Positions 52,131 through 60,738 of a stretch of 64,000 nt of DNA are shown here, piece by piece; within the stretch, counting starts at the first letter, position 1, and the number at the start of each line of letters is the position of its first letter. The stretch comes from Clostridia bacterium (GTDB lineage Bacteria; Bacillota; Clostridia; TANB77; CAG-465), in the NCBI GenBank assembly GCA_030524345.1, contig JAUNGP010000009.1, forward strand, positions 1 through 64,000, in the 5' to 3' direction. The position numbers and the translations under genes are program-made. Under the pieces are notes generated by a model that worked only from the letters and a program-made list of their open reading frames with translations, had not been told where the DNA came from and made no database searches.

Positions 52131-53618
52131 TTACCATTTACCAGAAAATCCTCTATGGGAAGAAGAATGACCACCTCCAAAACCACTTCCAAAAGATGAA
52201 CTATGTGAACTTTGCCTTGCCATTCTTGCTCTTCGATCAGCCGCCTCTTTTTCTCTTCTTTTGATCTCAGATTTTCTATTTTCCATATGCATGAATAAAA
52301 GTGGAAGCATCCAGGAATGATCATGATGTCTCTTGTAGTCTGCATATTCTCCAGAATTTTGAAGTATATGATAAAATTCAGATGAATCAAAATATCTTGT
52401 ATCAATGCTATCTTCATTTTCTTTGATAAAAGCATTATACTCATACTCAAAATTAAGCTTATGCAACTCTCTACAAAAGGCTTCTTCAAGCTCACTTTCT
52501 GTAATCAATATATCTTGTTTACAGTAGTTTTTTATTCTGCTTTTTAATGTAGATGTCGAAAGATTTTGATTCACTCTTGAACTATTTTTATTTACAAAGT
52601 CTTCTATAGCTACCTCATTTTTTCTTTCTACTTCTTTTTCATGTGCAATCTTTTGATCGACCTCATAAATAATAGTATCAACATCTTTTATCATGAAATG
52701 ATGGAAATTCTCAACAGAATTTTCTTCATCAAAATATGCTCTGTACTTTTCAATACTATTTTCAAGTTGTCTTTGCGACAATATACCATACACATATTGT
52801 CTATAATACTGATACAAGTATTGTAATAGTTCAGAGTCCAGCTCTTTTTCTTCAGAAGATTTTGTTTTGTCGATAAGATAAGAATATAACACTTCTTTAT
52901 CAATTTTGCAAAATGAAATTAACTTATCTTTTTGCTCTAAGAATCTGCGAATCTTTTTTCTTTTTAAATACCTTTTCACAAGTTTATAAGCAATAAATCC
53001 AACCAAAAGTGGCGGACAAATTATCATAATAATGTGAAATAATGTATTAAAAAACTTATCTGTCCTTTCTCTTTGAAGTTGTTCTTGTTCTTTTTTAGCT
53101 TGCTCTCTTTCAAGGTACACACCATTTTCTTCATCTGCCATCATAGTCTCAAGATGCTTGACAACTTCTAATACAACCGTGTCATATTTTTCTTCCCGTA
53201 ATAAACTTTTCATGTCACTTGTAATAAAATCTTTCTCAAGCTCTTCACAAAGCAATGAGCCTTCCACAAAGCCATCACCAATCTCCAAGCCATATTCTCT
53301 ATCTTCTATTGCAAAAACAAATAATAGCCCACAATCTTCCTTTTCTGTTCCAACACCATATTCATTGAATTTCTCAAATGTGTATTCATCAATGGTATAA
53401 CCACTTGGTAATTGATTAATCACCATAATTCCAAGCTGTGGTTTATTTTTGTAGTTAACAAAAACATTTTCATTGAGATTTTCTATATAGTCTTTTGTTT
53501 CTTGCGTCAGAACTTGTGGTTCATCTAAAACCCATTCATTCTCTTTTGCATATGCAACAGAGTAAGTCATAAGTAAGGTGAATAGTAACAGTACTGCAAA
53601 TAATAGTTTTTTCTTCAT
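52131..53618 (-). CDS. TPM-domain secreted/membrane protein (YgcG-like)
   Basis: The 495-residue protein has a signal peptide (1-24, cut probably after AYA), an extracellular TPM domain (about 28-165, VLDEPQVLTQETKDYI, GLLFVFAIEDREYGLEIGDG), one membrane helix (about 198-218) and a long cytoplasmic helical part. It ends with the Gly/Ser-rich FGSGFGGGHSSSHRG tail usual for the family. TPM proteins in other systems act in photosystem repair or have phosphatase activity; the bacterial role is not defined. It has its own promoter and terminator and neighbours a second TPM gene. Confidence 0.8.
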   Translation of the reverse strand: MKKKLLFAVLLLFTLLMTYSVAYAKENEWVLDEPQVLTQETKDYIENLNENVFVNYKNKPQLGIMVINQLPSGYTIDEYTFEKFNEYGVGTEKEDCGLLFVFAIEDREYGLEIGDGFVEGSLLCEELEKDFITSDMKSLLREEKYDTVVLEVVKHLETMMADEENGVYLEREQAKKEQEQLQRERTDKFFNTLFHIIMIICPPLLVGFIAYKLVKRYLKRKKIRRFLEQKDKLISFCKIDKEVLYSYLIDKTKSSEEKELDSELLQYLYQYYRQYVYGILSQRQLENSIEKYRAYFDEENSVENFHHFMIKDVDTIIYEVDQKIAHEKEVERKNEVAIEDFVNKNSSRVNQNLSTSTLKSRIKNYCKQDILITESELEEAFCRELHKLNFEYEYNAFIKENEDSIDTRYFDSSEFYHILQNSGEYADYKRHHDHSWMLPLLFMHMENRKSEIKRREKEAADRRARMARQSSHSSSFGSGFGGGHSSSHRGFSGKW

Positions 53619-53673
53619 TTTTTCTCTCCTTTAATTAATTATAATATTGGTACAATGAAAAACATCTGTATCT

Positions 53674-53702
53674 ATTATATATTGTTTTACATAAAAAGTC
53701 AA
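53674..53702 (-). promoter_or_regulatory. Promoter of the first TPM gene
   Basis: TTGACT (53697-53702), 17-base spacer, perfect TATAAT (53674-53679). The spacer is almost the same as that of the second TPM promoter. Confidence 0.65.
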
Positions 53703-53717
53703 TTTTTAATGCTACTT

Positions 53718-53757
53718 ACAAAAAAAATAGAGAATATCACAAAATTGCAATATTCTC
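53718..53757 (-). terminator. Terminator of the second TPM gene
   Basis: GAGAATAT (53730-53737) pairs with ATATTCTC (53750-53757) and is followed by a run of eight U in the minus direction. Confidence 0.65.
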
Positions 53758-53765
53758 CTTATCAA

Positions 53766-54335
53766 TTATTTACTTACAATTAAATCTGCCACATTATAAA
53801 GAGACTTTTTCCAAGCATCCTCTTTTGCACCCCAGCTAGAATCTATCTTATCAAAAAGTTCATCCATGGCAACTTCAGTAATAATTGTTTCTGCATCATC
53901 ACCAATGTAGTAGTATTGATCGGAATTTTTTCCATACTTAATGGGAAGTGCCACTATAATATGAGATTCGTCCGTAAATAATTCATAATATAGCTTTGTA
54001 GCATATCCCTCTGTTACATAATCACCTGTCGTATAGACAACCAATTGCACACCAGTAACATCATAAAAGTACTTCAAACCGTCCTTTAATTCTGATTCTT
54101 TTGAATCACTAAAATAATTAGCTTCATCATATAAATAGCTCCCTATTGTAATATCTGTATTCAGTTTTTCTTTTCCTTTAATCTGATTGGTTTTACTTAC
54201 CTCAGATGATATAAAAATGACCAAACAGATTACCAATAAAACGATATAAAATCCTAAAGGTAATTCACCACCTCTACCATGTCTATGATAATGATGATTA
54301 CTACACCGACTTGAATGATGACCACTTCTTCCCAT
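53766..54335 (-). CDS. Membrane-anchored TPM-like protein with His-rich tail
   Basis: The 189-residue protein has a short cytoplasmic N-terminus rich in His (GHHSSRCSNHHYHRHGRGGE), a membrane helix (about 27-45) and an outside TPM-like domain (YLYDEANYFSDSKESELKDGLKYF, VQLVVYTTGDY). The His/Cys tail could bind a metal, perhaps copper given csoR-copA nearby, but that link is speculative. It has a near-duplicate of the first TPM promoter, so the two are probably co-regulated. Confidence 0.75.
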   Translation of the reverse strand: MGRSGHHSSRCSNHHYHRHGRGGELPLGFYIVLLVICLVIFISSEVSKTNQIKGKEKLNTDITIGSYLYDEANYFSDSKESELKDGLKYFYDVTGVQLVVYTTGDYVTEGYATKLYYELFTDESHIIVALPIKYGKNSDQYYYIGDDAETIITEVAMDELFDKIDSSWGAKEDAWKKSLYNVADLIVSK

Positions 54336-54388
54336 TTCTTTTCTCCTCTGAAATAATTATTTTTTGTTTCCTATATTATACATTATAC

Positions 54389-54417
54389 ATTATATATCAC
54401 TTTACATAAAATGTCAA
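54389..54417 (-). promoter_or_regulatory. Promoter of the second TPM gene
   Basis: TTGACA (54412-54417), 17-base spacer, TATAAT (54389-54394), both perfect. Confidence 0.7.
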
Positions 54418-54433
54418 TATATCAAAATATCAC

Positions 54434-54467
54434 TGAAAGAAAAAGTGTTTGATTTCTCAAACACTTT
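54434..54467 (-). terminator. Terminator of the M18 aminopeptidase gene
   Basis: AAAGTGTTTGA (54442-54452) and TCAAACACTTT (54457-54467) form a perfect 11-base stem, 12 bases past the stop codon, with a U-rich tail. Confidence 0.75.
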
Positions 54468-54479
54468 CAATATCAATCG

Positions 54480-55859
54480 TTAATTTTCAAAGAATGCCTT
54501 ATATGCCATATATGTCATATACACATCGAATTTTGAAGTGACTTCAAAAGTAGAGTGCATTGCAAGAACTGGTGTTCCGCAATCTACTACTTCAACACCT
54601 TTATTTGCTAAAATGTATGCGATAGTGCCTCCACCGCCCATTTCAACTTTTCCAAGAGTACCCACTTGATATCCCACTTTATTTTTATCAAATATACTCA
54701 TTACTTCTGCTACATATCTTGCATTGGCATCACTTGAATTATATTTTCCTCCAGATCCACCATATTTTTCTACTGATACACCAGAACCAATGATACTTGC
54801 ATTTTGCATATCTTGCACTTCTTCATAATCAGGATTAACACCAGCTGTAACATCTGCAGATAACATTTTAGAGTTATAGTATACCTCTAATTCTGACAAA
54901 TTTTTAGATCCTGTTTTCTCTATTAGTTTTAAAACAAATAAATCAAACGCTCTTGAATTCATTGAAGTATTTCCTATACTTCCGATTTCTTCCTTATCAA
55001 CAATTAAAGCTATATTTGTCTTATTTTGAACTTTTTTAGAAGTCTCAATTAATGCTTTTAATGTAGCATAAGAACACACTCTATCATCTTGACCATATCC
55101 ACCAATTAATGCTTTATCAAAGCCAATATACCTTGCTTCAAAAGCAGGTACTAAAGATATTTCACTTCTTGCAAAGTCTATCTCTTTTATTCCATATTTT
55201 TGATTTAATATTTTTAAGATATTGGCCTTTACAGGATTTTCCTTTACTTCTTTATCCTTTGTATTTCCAACAATAACAGACATCTTTTCTGGATTGATAA
55301 ACTTTTCTGCATTCGCTTTTAATTGTTCTTTTGCAAGATGTGGTAATAAATCTGCAATTGTAAATACGGGATCATTTTTATCCTCACCAACAGAAATTAC
55401 GACTTTCTCATTTTTTTCATTATATACTACTCCATGCATTGCAAGAGGAATTGAAAGCCAATGATATTTCTTAATCCCCCCATAATATTGTGTCTTAAGA
55501 AGTGCAATATTATCTCTTTCTGTTAATGGGAAAGGTTTTAAATCAAGTCTTGGACTATCTATATGAGCACCAATAATATTCATACCAAGACTTAGATTCT
55601 CTTTTCCGATCGTTGCAGCAAATACCGATTTTTCTCTATTAACAAAATATACTTTATCTCCTGCTTTTAAAGTCTTTACGTCTTCTATTTTTTGAAAGCT
55701 ATTTTCCTCTAGCATTTTTATGGCTTCTTCAACGCATAAATATTCAGTTTTAGCAGTAGTGATAAACTTCATATATCCATCTGTATATTGAGTAGCTTTC
55801 TCCACCTCTTTTTCGCTTAAACCTGAATACACATCTTTTTTAGTATAATTTAATTCCAT
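54480..55859 (-). CDS. M18-family aminopeptidase
   Basis: A 459-residue zinc aminopeptidase of family M18. The metal ligands appear in GAHIDSPRLDLKP (His, Asp), GQDDRVCSY (Asp), DKEEIGS (Glu) and a late MHSTFE (His). Such enzymes remove acidic or neutral N-terminal residues in the cytoplasm. Its start is 19 bases after the M24 peptidase gene, so the two are probably co-transcribed and jointly recycle peptides. Confidence 0.9.
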   Translation of the reverse strand: MELNYTKKDVYSGLSEKEVEKATQYTDGYMKFITTAKTEYLCVEEAIKMLEENSFQKIEDVKTLKAGDKVYFVNREKSVFAATIGKENLSLGMNIIGAHIDSPRLDLKPFPLTERDNIALLKTQYYGGIKKYHWLSIPLAMHGVVYNEKNEKVVISVGEDKNDPVFTIADLLPHLAKEQLKANAEKFINPEKMSVIVGNTKDKEVKENPVKANILKILNQKYGIKEIDFARSEISLVPAFEARYIGFDKALIGGYGQDDRVCSYATLKALIETSKKVQNKTNIALIVDKEEIGSIGNTSMNSRAFDLFVLKLIEKTGSKNLSELEVYYNSKMLSADVTAGVNPDYEEVQDMQNASIIGSGVSVEKYGGSGGKYNSSDANARYVAEVMSIFDKNKVGYQVGTLGKVEMGGGGTIAYILANKGVEVVDCGTPVLAMHSTFEVTSKFDVYMTYMAYKAFFEN

Positions 55860-55878
55860 ATGATCTACCTACCTTTCA

Positions 55879-57084
55879 TTATTTTACAATATATAATTTC
55901 TTTTGTGTATTGCAAAGTGGGATTCCTCCATATTTTGTCACCTGTATCATTTCTTCAATAGATCCACCATTTGGTATATTAATTCTAGGTTCTAATGTAT
56001 ATACCCCATTTTCAACAAGTTTCATTTTAGATCTCTTACTTCCCCTCACACTAATAATTGCTCCAATATCATGAACATTGCGACCCACTGGATGACCGGT
56101 AGCATGAGGATAATCAGGATATCCTTCTTTTAATATTTTTCCCCTTACAATTTCGTCTATCTCATATCCTTTTATATCTGGTCTCATTTCGTCTATTCCA
56201 TCTTCTATTGCACTAACCAATGTATCAAAAACTTTTTCCACTTCTTTTGGAACTGTTTGATCCTTTAAGGCATATCCCATTCGTTGCATGTCTGTATATA
56301 AACTAGTGTTATCTTTAAAATCAACTTTTATACCAAAATCAAAATATATGGTATCTCCTTTTTGTAATTTTTTATCACTTGGCAAAGAATGGCCACCCTT
56401 TTCTAAATTTTGACCGGTAAGTACAATAGGACAATTCTCCCAAGCCATATCATAAGACACAATATCGTTTGACCCAACATATAGTTTCATAATGTCATTT
56501 GAACACTTCTGTGTCAGATTTGCAATATCAAGCTCAGTATATCCAATTTTTATATGTTTAAAAGTCTCCTCAAGTATTCTATCTGTAATACTAGCAATCA
56601 GTTTTAATCTCTCTAGTTCTTTATCACTTTTTTTAGCAAGTATATCATATATGATGTACTCTGCTGAATCAAATTTTACTTTCTTTTCATACTTGGAATA
56701 TACACCTTTGATAAGTTTTGTGATAAATATATATTTTCCATGTGATATGATATCTGTATTGGCATCACCCATTGTAGAATAAGAAAGAGATATGTTATTT
56801 GGAAAATGAATATCATCAAACACTTCTTCTAAAATATCGGTTAATTCTTCTTTCGTATTAAAAAAATATATATTGTTTTTATCGATATCTAAGTGAGTAT
56901 CATTTTCTTCATCTAATTTATGAATTACCATATAAGTATTATTTTGAGTAACAATACATATAGTATATGAAGATAAATGCTCAGATATGTTTTCTTTAAA
57001 AAACTTATCTGAATTATCATTATTTAACATAACCCACACTTCTTTATGATGTTTTTTAAGTAACTTCTGCAAGTCTTTTAACAT
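55879..57084 (-). CDS. M24-family metallopeptidase (Xaa-Pro aminopeptidase-like)
   Basis: The 401-residue protein has a creatinase-like N-terminal domain (1-165) and a pita-bread C-terminal domain with FDFGIKVD (Asp), HATGHPVGRNVHD (His) and TLEPRI (Glu) metal ligands. This pattern fits peptidases acting on Xaa-Pro peptides, though the second Asp region is less typical. Its ATG overlaps the end of ackA by 7 bases, which couples it to the acetate genes. Confidence 0.8.
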   Translation of the reverse strand: MLKDLQKLLKKHHKEVWVMLNNDNSDKFFKENISEHLSSYTICIVTQNNTYMVIHKLDEENDTHLDIDKNNIYFFNTKEELTDILEEVFDDIHFPNNISLSYSTMGDANTDIISHGKYIFITKLIKGVYSKYEKKVKFDSAEYIIYDILAKKSDKELERLKLIASITDRILEETFKHIKIGYTELDIANLTQKCSNDIMKLYVGSNDIVSYDMAWENCPIVLTGQNLEKGGHSLPSDKKLQKGDTIYFDFGIKVDFKDNTSLYTDMQRMGYALKDQTVPKEVEKVFDTLVSAIEDGIDEMRPDIKGYEIDEIVRGKILKEGYPDYPHATGHPVGRNVHDIGAIISVRGSKRSKMKLVENGVYTLEPRINIPNGGSIEEMIQVTKYGGIPLCNTQKKLYIVK

Positions 57085-58283
57085 TTTTCTACCACAGCTA
57101 CAGTCTGCTTAGCAATTTCTAACTCCTCATTTGTAGGTATCATATAAACATTGATAACAGAATCATCAGTTGATATTAATGACTCTTTTCCATTTGCTTT
57201 CTCATTTCTGATATCATCTATTACAATTCCAAGTCTATCCATATCTTCCACGCATCTTCTTCTCTCACAAGCATTATTTTCAGCAACACCACCAGTAAAT
57301 ACGATGGCATCCACTCTATTTAGTTCTGCCATATATGCACCAATATATTTTTTGGTTCTATTACATTGAATATTTCTTGCAAGAATTGCTTTCTCATTTC
57401 CCTCAATTGCAGCCTCTTTCATCATTCTAAAATCGCCAATACCGCAAAGACCTTGTCTTCCAGACTTTTTATTTAATACTTCATCTACTTCATCGACTGA
57501 TAAATTTTCTTCTCTCATCAGTTTTGTAACAATTGCCGGATCTAAATCTCCAGATCTTGTCTCCATCACCAAACCTTCAAGTGGCGTAAATCCCATAGAA
57601 GTATCATATGATTTTCCATCCTTAATCGCACAAATGCTTGCTCCACCTCCCATATGACAAACAATTGCATTGATCTTATCCTTTGGTTTATTTAAAAGTT
57701 CTTCCAGCCTTGATAAAATATACATATAGGAAGTTCCATGGAATCCATATCTTCTAATCTTATATTTCTCATAATATTTATAATCTATTGCATAAATATA
57801 ATTAAAATCAGGCATTGTTTGATGAAAGGCGGTATCAAAAACTGCAACATTTTTAAGACTTGGTGCTACTTCCATAATTGCTTGCATTCCCATAACTGCT
57901 CCTGGATTATGTAGAGGTGCAAGTGGTGATATTTGCTCAATTTCTTTTAATGTCTTATTTGTTATAAGAGTAGCATCTGTAAACTTTTCTCCTCCATGAA
58001 CAACCCTATGACCCACTGCATAAACTTCACTTAAATCTTGAATGACACCTATATCTTTATCTTGTAAAGTATCAAGTAATACTTTCATAGCCTCTTTATG
58101 ATTAGGCATTGAGATTGGTACTTCATCTAGACCTTTTGAATCTCTTAAATTTTTATATATGATATTTGAACTTTCATATCCTACCTTATCACATCTTCCT
58201 TTTGCGATTACTTCATTTTTTTCCATTTCTATTAGTTGAAATTTGATTGTAGAACTTCCACAATTGATCACTAAAATCTTCAT
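57078..58283 (-). CDS. ackA: Acetate kinase
   Basis: AckA makes ATP and acetate from acetyl-phosphate. The 401-residue protein has VINCGSSTIKFQLIE at the N-terminus, GHRVVHGGE, FHGTSYMYI (normal is FHGTSH), TRSGDLDP and FTGGVAENNA. The usual catalytic Arg (in TRSGD) and the conserved Glu near the C-terminus (TNEELEIA) are present. The HGTSY variant replaces a His and is worth noting. GGGAG precedes the ATG. It is the fourth gene of the pta operon. Confidence 0.95.
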   Translation of the reverse strand: MKILVINCGSSTIKFQLIEMEKNEVIAKGRCDKVGYESSNIIYKNLRDSKGLDEVPISMPNHKEAMKVLLDTLQDKDIGVIQDLSEVYAVGHRVVHGGEKFTDATLITNKTLKEIEQISPLAPLHNPGAVMGMQAIMEVAPSLKNVAVFDTAFHQTMPDFNYIYAIDYKYYEKYKIRRYGFHGTSYMYILSRLEELLNKPKDKINAIVCHMGGGASICAIKDGKSYDTSMGFTPLEGLVMETRSGDLDPAIVTKLMREENLSVDEVDEVLNKKSGRQGLCGIGDFRMMKEAAIEGNEKAILARNIQCNRTKKYIGAYMAELNRVDAIVFTGGVAENNACERRRCVEDMDRLGIVIDDIRNEKANGKESLISTDDSVINVYMIPTNEELEIAKQTVAVVEKC

Positions 58284-58351
58284 TTTTTTATCTCCCTTCT
58301 TTTTCCTCTATATTTTACATTATAATTATATTTATTACAAGTCAAAAATTT

Positions 58352-58675
58352 TTATTCAATGGGAAAATCTAATTGTTCTTCTGCTATTCCATGACTGATT
58401 CCATAATTTAGCGCATCTTTCCAAGTGGATTTATCATCATAGTTTAAATGAAAAATTTTATTTCTAAAGACAACTATCACTTCTCTATTTTTCCAAAAAT
58501 GCATATACCATTCTTCTTTTAAATAGCCAGCTAACTTTTTAATTTCATCCTCATTTACATTGACTCTGTATAACACCCAATCTGAATCTGTACTATTTTC
58601 TACATCTAATATTTGAACACTTTTTAGAATACTAATATCTTCTAAACTCTGCTCAACTATGATCCCCTTATACAT
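58352..58675 (-). CDS. 107-residue conserved-type hypothetical protein in the pta-ackA operon
   Basis: A small soluble alpha/beta protein (YKGIIVEQSLED, LYRVNVNEDEIKKLAGYLKEEWYMHFW, EVIVVFRNKIFHL). I recall similar short proteins of unknown function in Clostridia. No motif tells its function. It starts one base after the Ppx-like gene and ends 68 bases before ackA. Confidence 0.7.
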   Translation of the reverse strand: MYKGIIVEQSLEDISILKSVQILDVENSTDSDWVLYRVNVNEDEIKKLAGYLKEEWYMHFWKNREVIVVFRNKIFHLNYDDKSTWKDALNYGISHGIAEEQLDFPIE

Positions 58676-58676
58676 A

Positions 58677-59576
58677 TTAACGCTCCTTTTTCATTTTATC
58701 TATGATTCCATATACCATGGTAGCTTTTGTTGGAATGATAAATTTAGCATCCACACTATCTACAACCGCTTTGATGCATAGTCGCATTCCTCTAGTACCA
58801 TCCCACCAAACCTTTGTATTTGCATTTTCTTCTTTGACACTATTTAAAGAAGTTTTATATAAATACTGATAATCATATGCTTCCATTGCATTTTTTTCAA
58901 GGTAATATGGTTCATTTTCATCTATATAGAATATATTAGATTTTAAAGGATAATGTAATTTCTCATAGAACATAATATAGTTTCCACCTGCAAGTAGTAA
59001 AATCTCTGCTTTGTTTTCTGTAAAATTTAATGCACTTTTACACTCATTTACCATTAACTCATAATCTGTGGTAACAATATCTTCTTTTAAATCAGGATAT
59101 TTATTAATCATATCCATTGTTCCAAAATTAGACTTTGCCTTTTCTATAATTTTCCCATTTTCTGCAATAACAATTTCAGTAACACTTCCTCCTCCAATTA
59201 ATACCGCAATCTTATTAGAATGTTTAATATTTGCTACTGCTCCATATACAATATACTCGTTTTCTTCTTCTTGAGATATAATTTCAAAATCGATACCAGT
59301 ATTACAGAAAAAGTCTATCGAAAATGATTTTCTGTCTTCATCTGTTATATTCCTAAAAAAACTTGTCCCTACCACTTCGACATTCCCATATTCCTCTTTT
59401 AAGTCATTTACATATTGATATAGCTTTTTTTTATCTTCCTCTAAAAATTTTCCATATATTTTGTAATTTTCTTTTAATTTTAATACCAATGGATCTTTTT
59501 CCTCAATTTTATCCTCACTATATCCATAGCCTTTTGTAGTTGAGGATCCTACTTCAACAATTCCAAATCTTTTCAT
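58677..59576 (-). CDS. Ppx/GppA-like phosphatase of the actin-like ATPase superfamily
   Basis: The 299-residue protein starts FGIVEVGSSTTKGYGY (phosphate-1 loop) and has AVLIGGGSVTEIVI (phosphate-2 loop) and a catalytic-type Glu region (SQEEENEYIVYGAV), matching Ppx/GppA proteins that hydrolyse polyphosphate or (p)ppGpp. It is the short form without the C-terminal extra domains. Its place between pta and ackA is unusual, and it might act on an acetyl-phosphate-, polyphosphate- or (p)ppGpp-related step. The substrate is not known. Confidence 0.75.
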   Translation of the reverse strand: MKRFGIVEVGSSTTKGYGYSEDKIEEKDPLVLKLKENYKIYGKFLEEDKKKLYQYVNDLKEEYGNVEVVGTSFFRNITDEDRKSFSIDFFCNTGIDFEIISQEEENEYIVYGAVANIKHSNKIAVLIGGGSVTEIVIAENGKIIEKAKSNFGTMDMINKYPDLKEDIVTTDYELMVNECKSALNFTENKAEILLLAGGNYIMFYEKLHYPLKSNIFYIDENEPYYLEKNAMEAYDYQYLYKTSLNSVKEENANTKVWWDGTRGMRLCIKAVVDSVDAKFIIPTKATMVYGIIDKMKKER

Positions 59577-59593
59577 ATTTCCCTCTTTTCTTT

Positions 59594-60607
59594 TTACTCT
59601 TTAGCTTGTACACATGTAACTGCTATAGTACCAATAATATCCTCTACATTACATCCTCTTGATAAATCATTAATTGGTTTTTTTAATCCTTGTGTTACAG
59701 GTCCAAGTGCTAAAGCATTTCCAAACCTTTGAGCCATCTTATAACCAATATTTCCAGCTTCAAGATTTGGAAATATAAGTATATTGGCTTTCCCCGCAAC
59801 ATTACTTTCTGGTGCTTTTAGTTTAGCAACTTCAGGTATAATAGCGGCATCTAATTGAAGTTCTCCATCTAAATCAAAGTCCACATTTTCTTCTTTTAAT
59901 CGATGAACAACTCTTACAATTTTATCAATCGCCTCATTTTTAGCACTTCCTTTGGTTGAATAAGAAAGGAAGGCCACTCGTGGGATGTCTCCTACAATCA
60001 AGCGAAAACTTTCAGTAGAAGCTTTGGCAATATCTATCAATTGTTCTTCTGTTGGAAACTCAATTAGCCCGCAATCAGAGAATATAAAAGTTCCATTGCT
60101 TCCAAGTGTTTTATCTTGTGAATCAATTAGGAAAAAGGAAGATACCGTCTTTACACCATCACGCGCTTTCACAATTTGAAGTGCAGGTCTTAAAGTATCA
60201 GAAGTGGAATGAATTGCACCACTTACCATTCCATCTACTTCTCCTAATTTTACAAGCATAGTAGCAAAATACACATTATCCATAACAAGTTCATTTGCTT
60301 TTTCTTCAGTCATTCCTTTCTCTTTTCTAAGTTCATATAATTTTTGGGCATACATCCTCGAATTTAGGTCACTAGATGGATCTCTATATTCTATATTTTC
60401 GTTACCAAGTACTATTTGGTTCTCTTCACATATTTTTAATATATTATTCTGATTTCCAATTAAAACAATTTTTGCAATTTTTTCACTTGTCACTATTTGA
60501 ACCGCCTTCAATACCCTCACATCGGTAGATTCTGGTATTGCAATCGTTTTTAGATCACTTTTTGCAGTATCAATGATTTTTTTTAAAATCCCATCAAATT
60601 CCATCAT
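59594..60607 (-). CDS. pta: Phosphate acetyltransferase
   Basis: Pta exchanges CoA and phosphate to make acetyl-phosphate from acetyl-CoA. The 337-residue length fits the short Firmicute type. VDGMVSGAIHSTSDTLRPALQI, FLSYSTKGSAKN, KANILIFPNLEAGNIGYKM and the C-terminal ALGPVTQGLKKPINDLSRG are conserved signatures. AGGAG lies 5 bases before the ATG; a second ATG follows immediately. It leads the operon pta, Ppx-like, small protein, ackA, M24. Confidence 0.95.
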   Translation of the reverse strand: MMEFDGILKKIIDTAKSDLKTIAIPESTDVRVLKAVQIVTSEKIAKIVLIGNQNNILKICEENQIVLGNENIEYRDPSSDLNSRMYAQKLYELRKEKGMTEEKANELVMDNVYFATMLVKLGEVDGMVSGAIHSTSDTLRPALQIVKARDGVKTVSSFFLIDSQDKTLGSNGTFIFSDCGLIEFPTEEQLIDIAKASTESFRLIVGDIPRVAFLSYSTKGSAKNEAIDKIVRVVHRLKEENVDFDLDGELQLDAAIIPEVAKLKAPESNVAGKANILIFPNLEAGNIGYKMAQRFGNALALGPVTQGLKKPINDLSRGCNVEDIIGTIAVTCVQAKE

Positions 60608-60738
60608 TTCTTCTCCTTTCCTCTATATGATACTATTTGTTAAAACCTTTCTTGATTTGTAATTAACAAATTTCTTTTAATGAATTATCTGAATTTAAAC
60701 AATTTATCATAAAATATTCTTTGATCTCTTAAATTCAT

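Noticed and set aside
60635-60671. Rex-type redox operator before pta
   Set aside because: TTGTTAA and TTAACAA half-sites exist but are about 19 bases apart instead of the usual four, so the match to Rex is poor.
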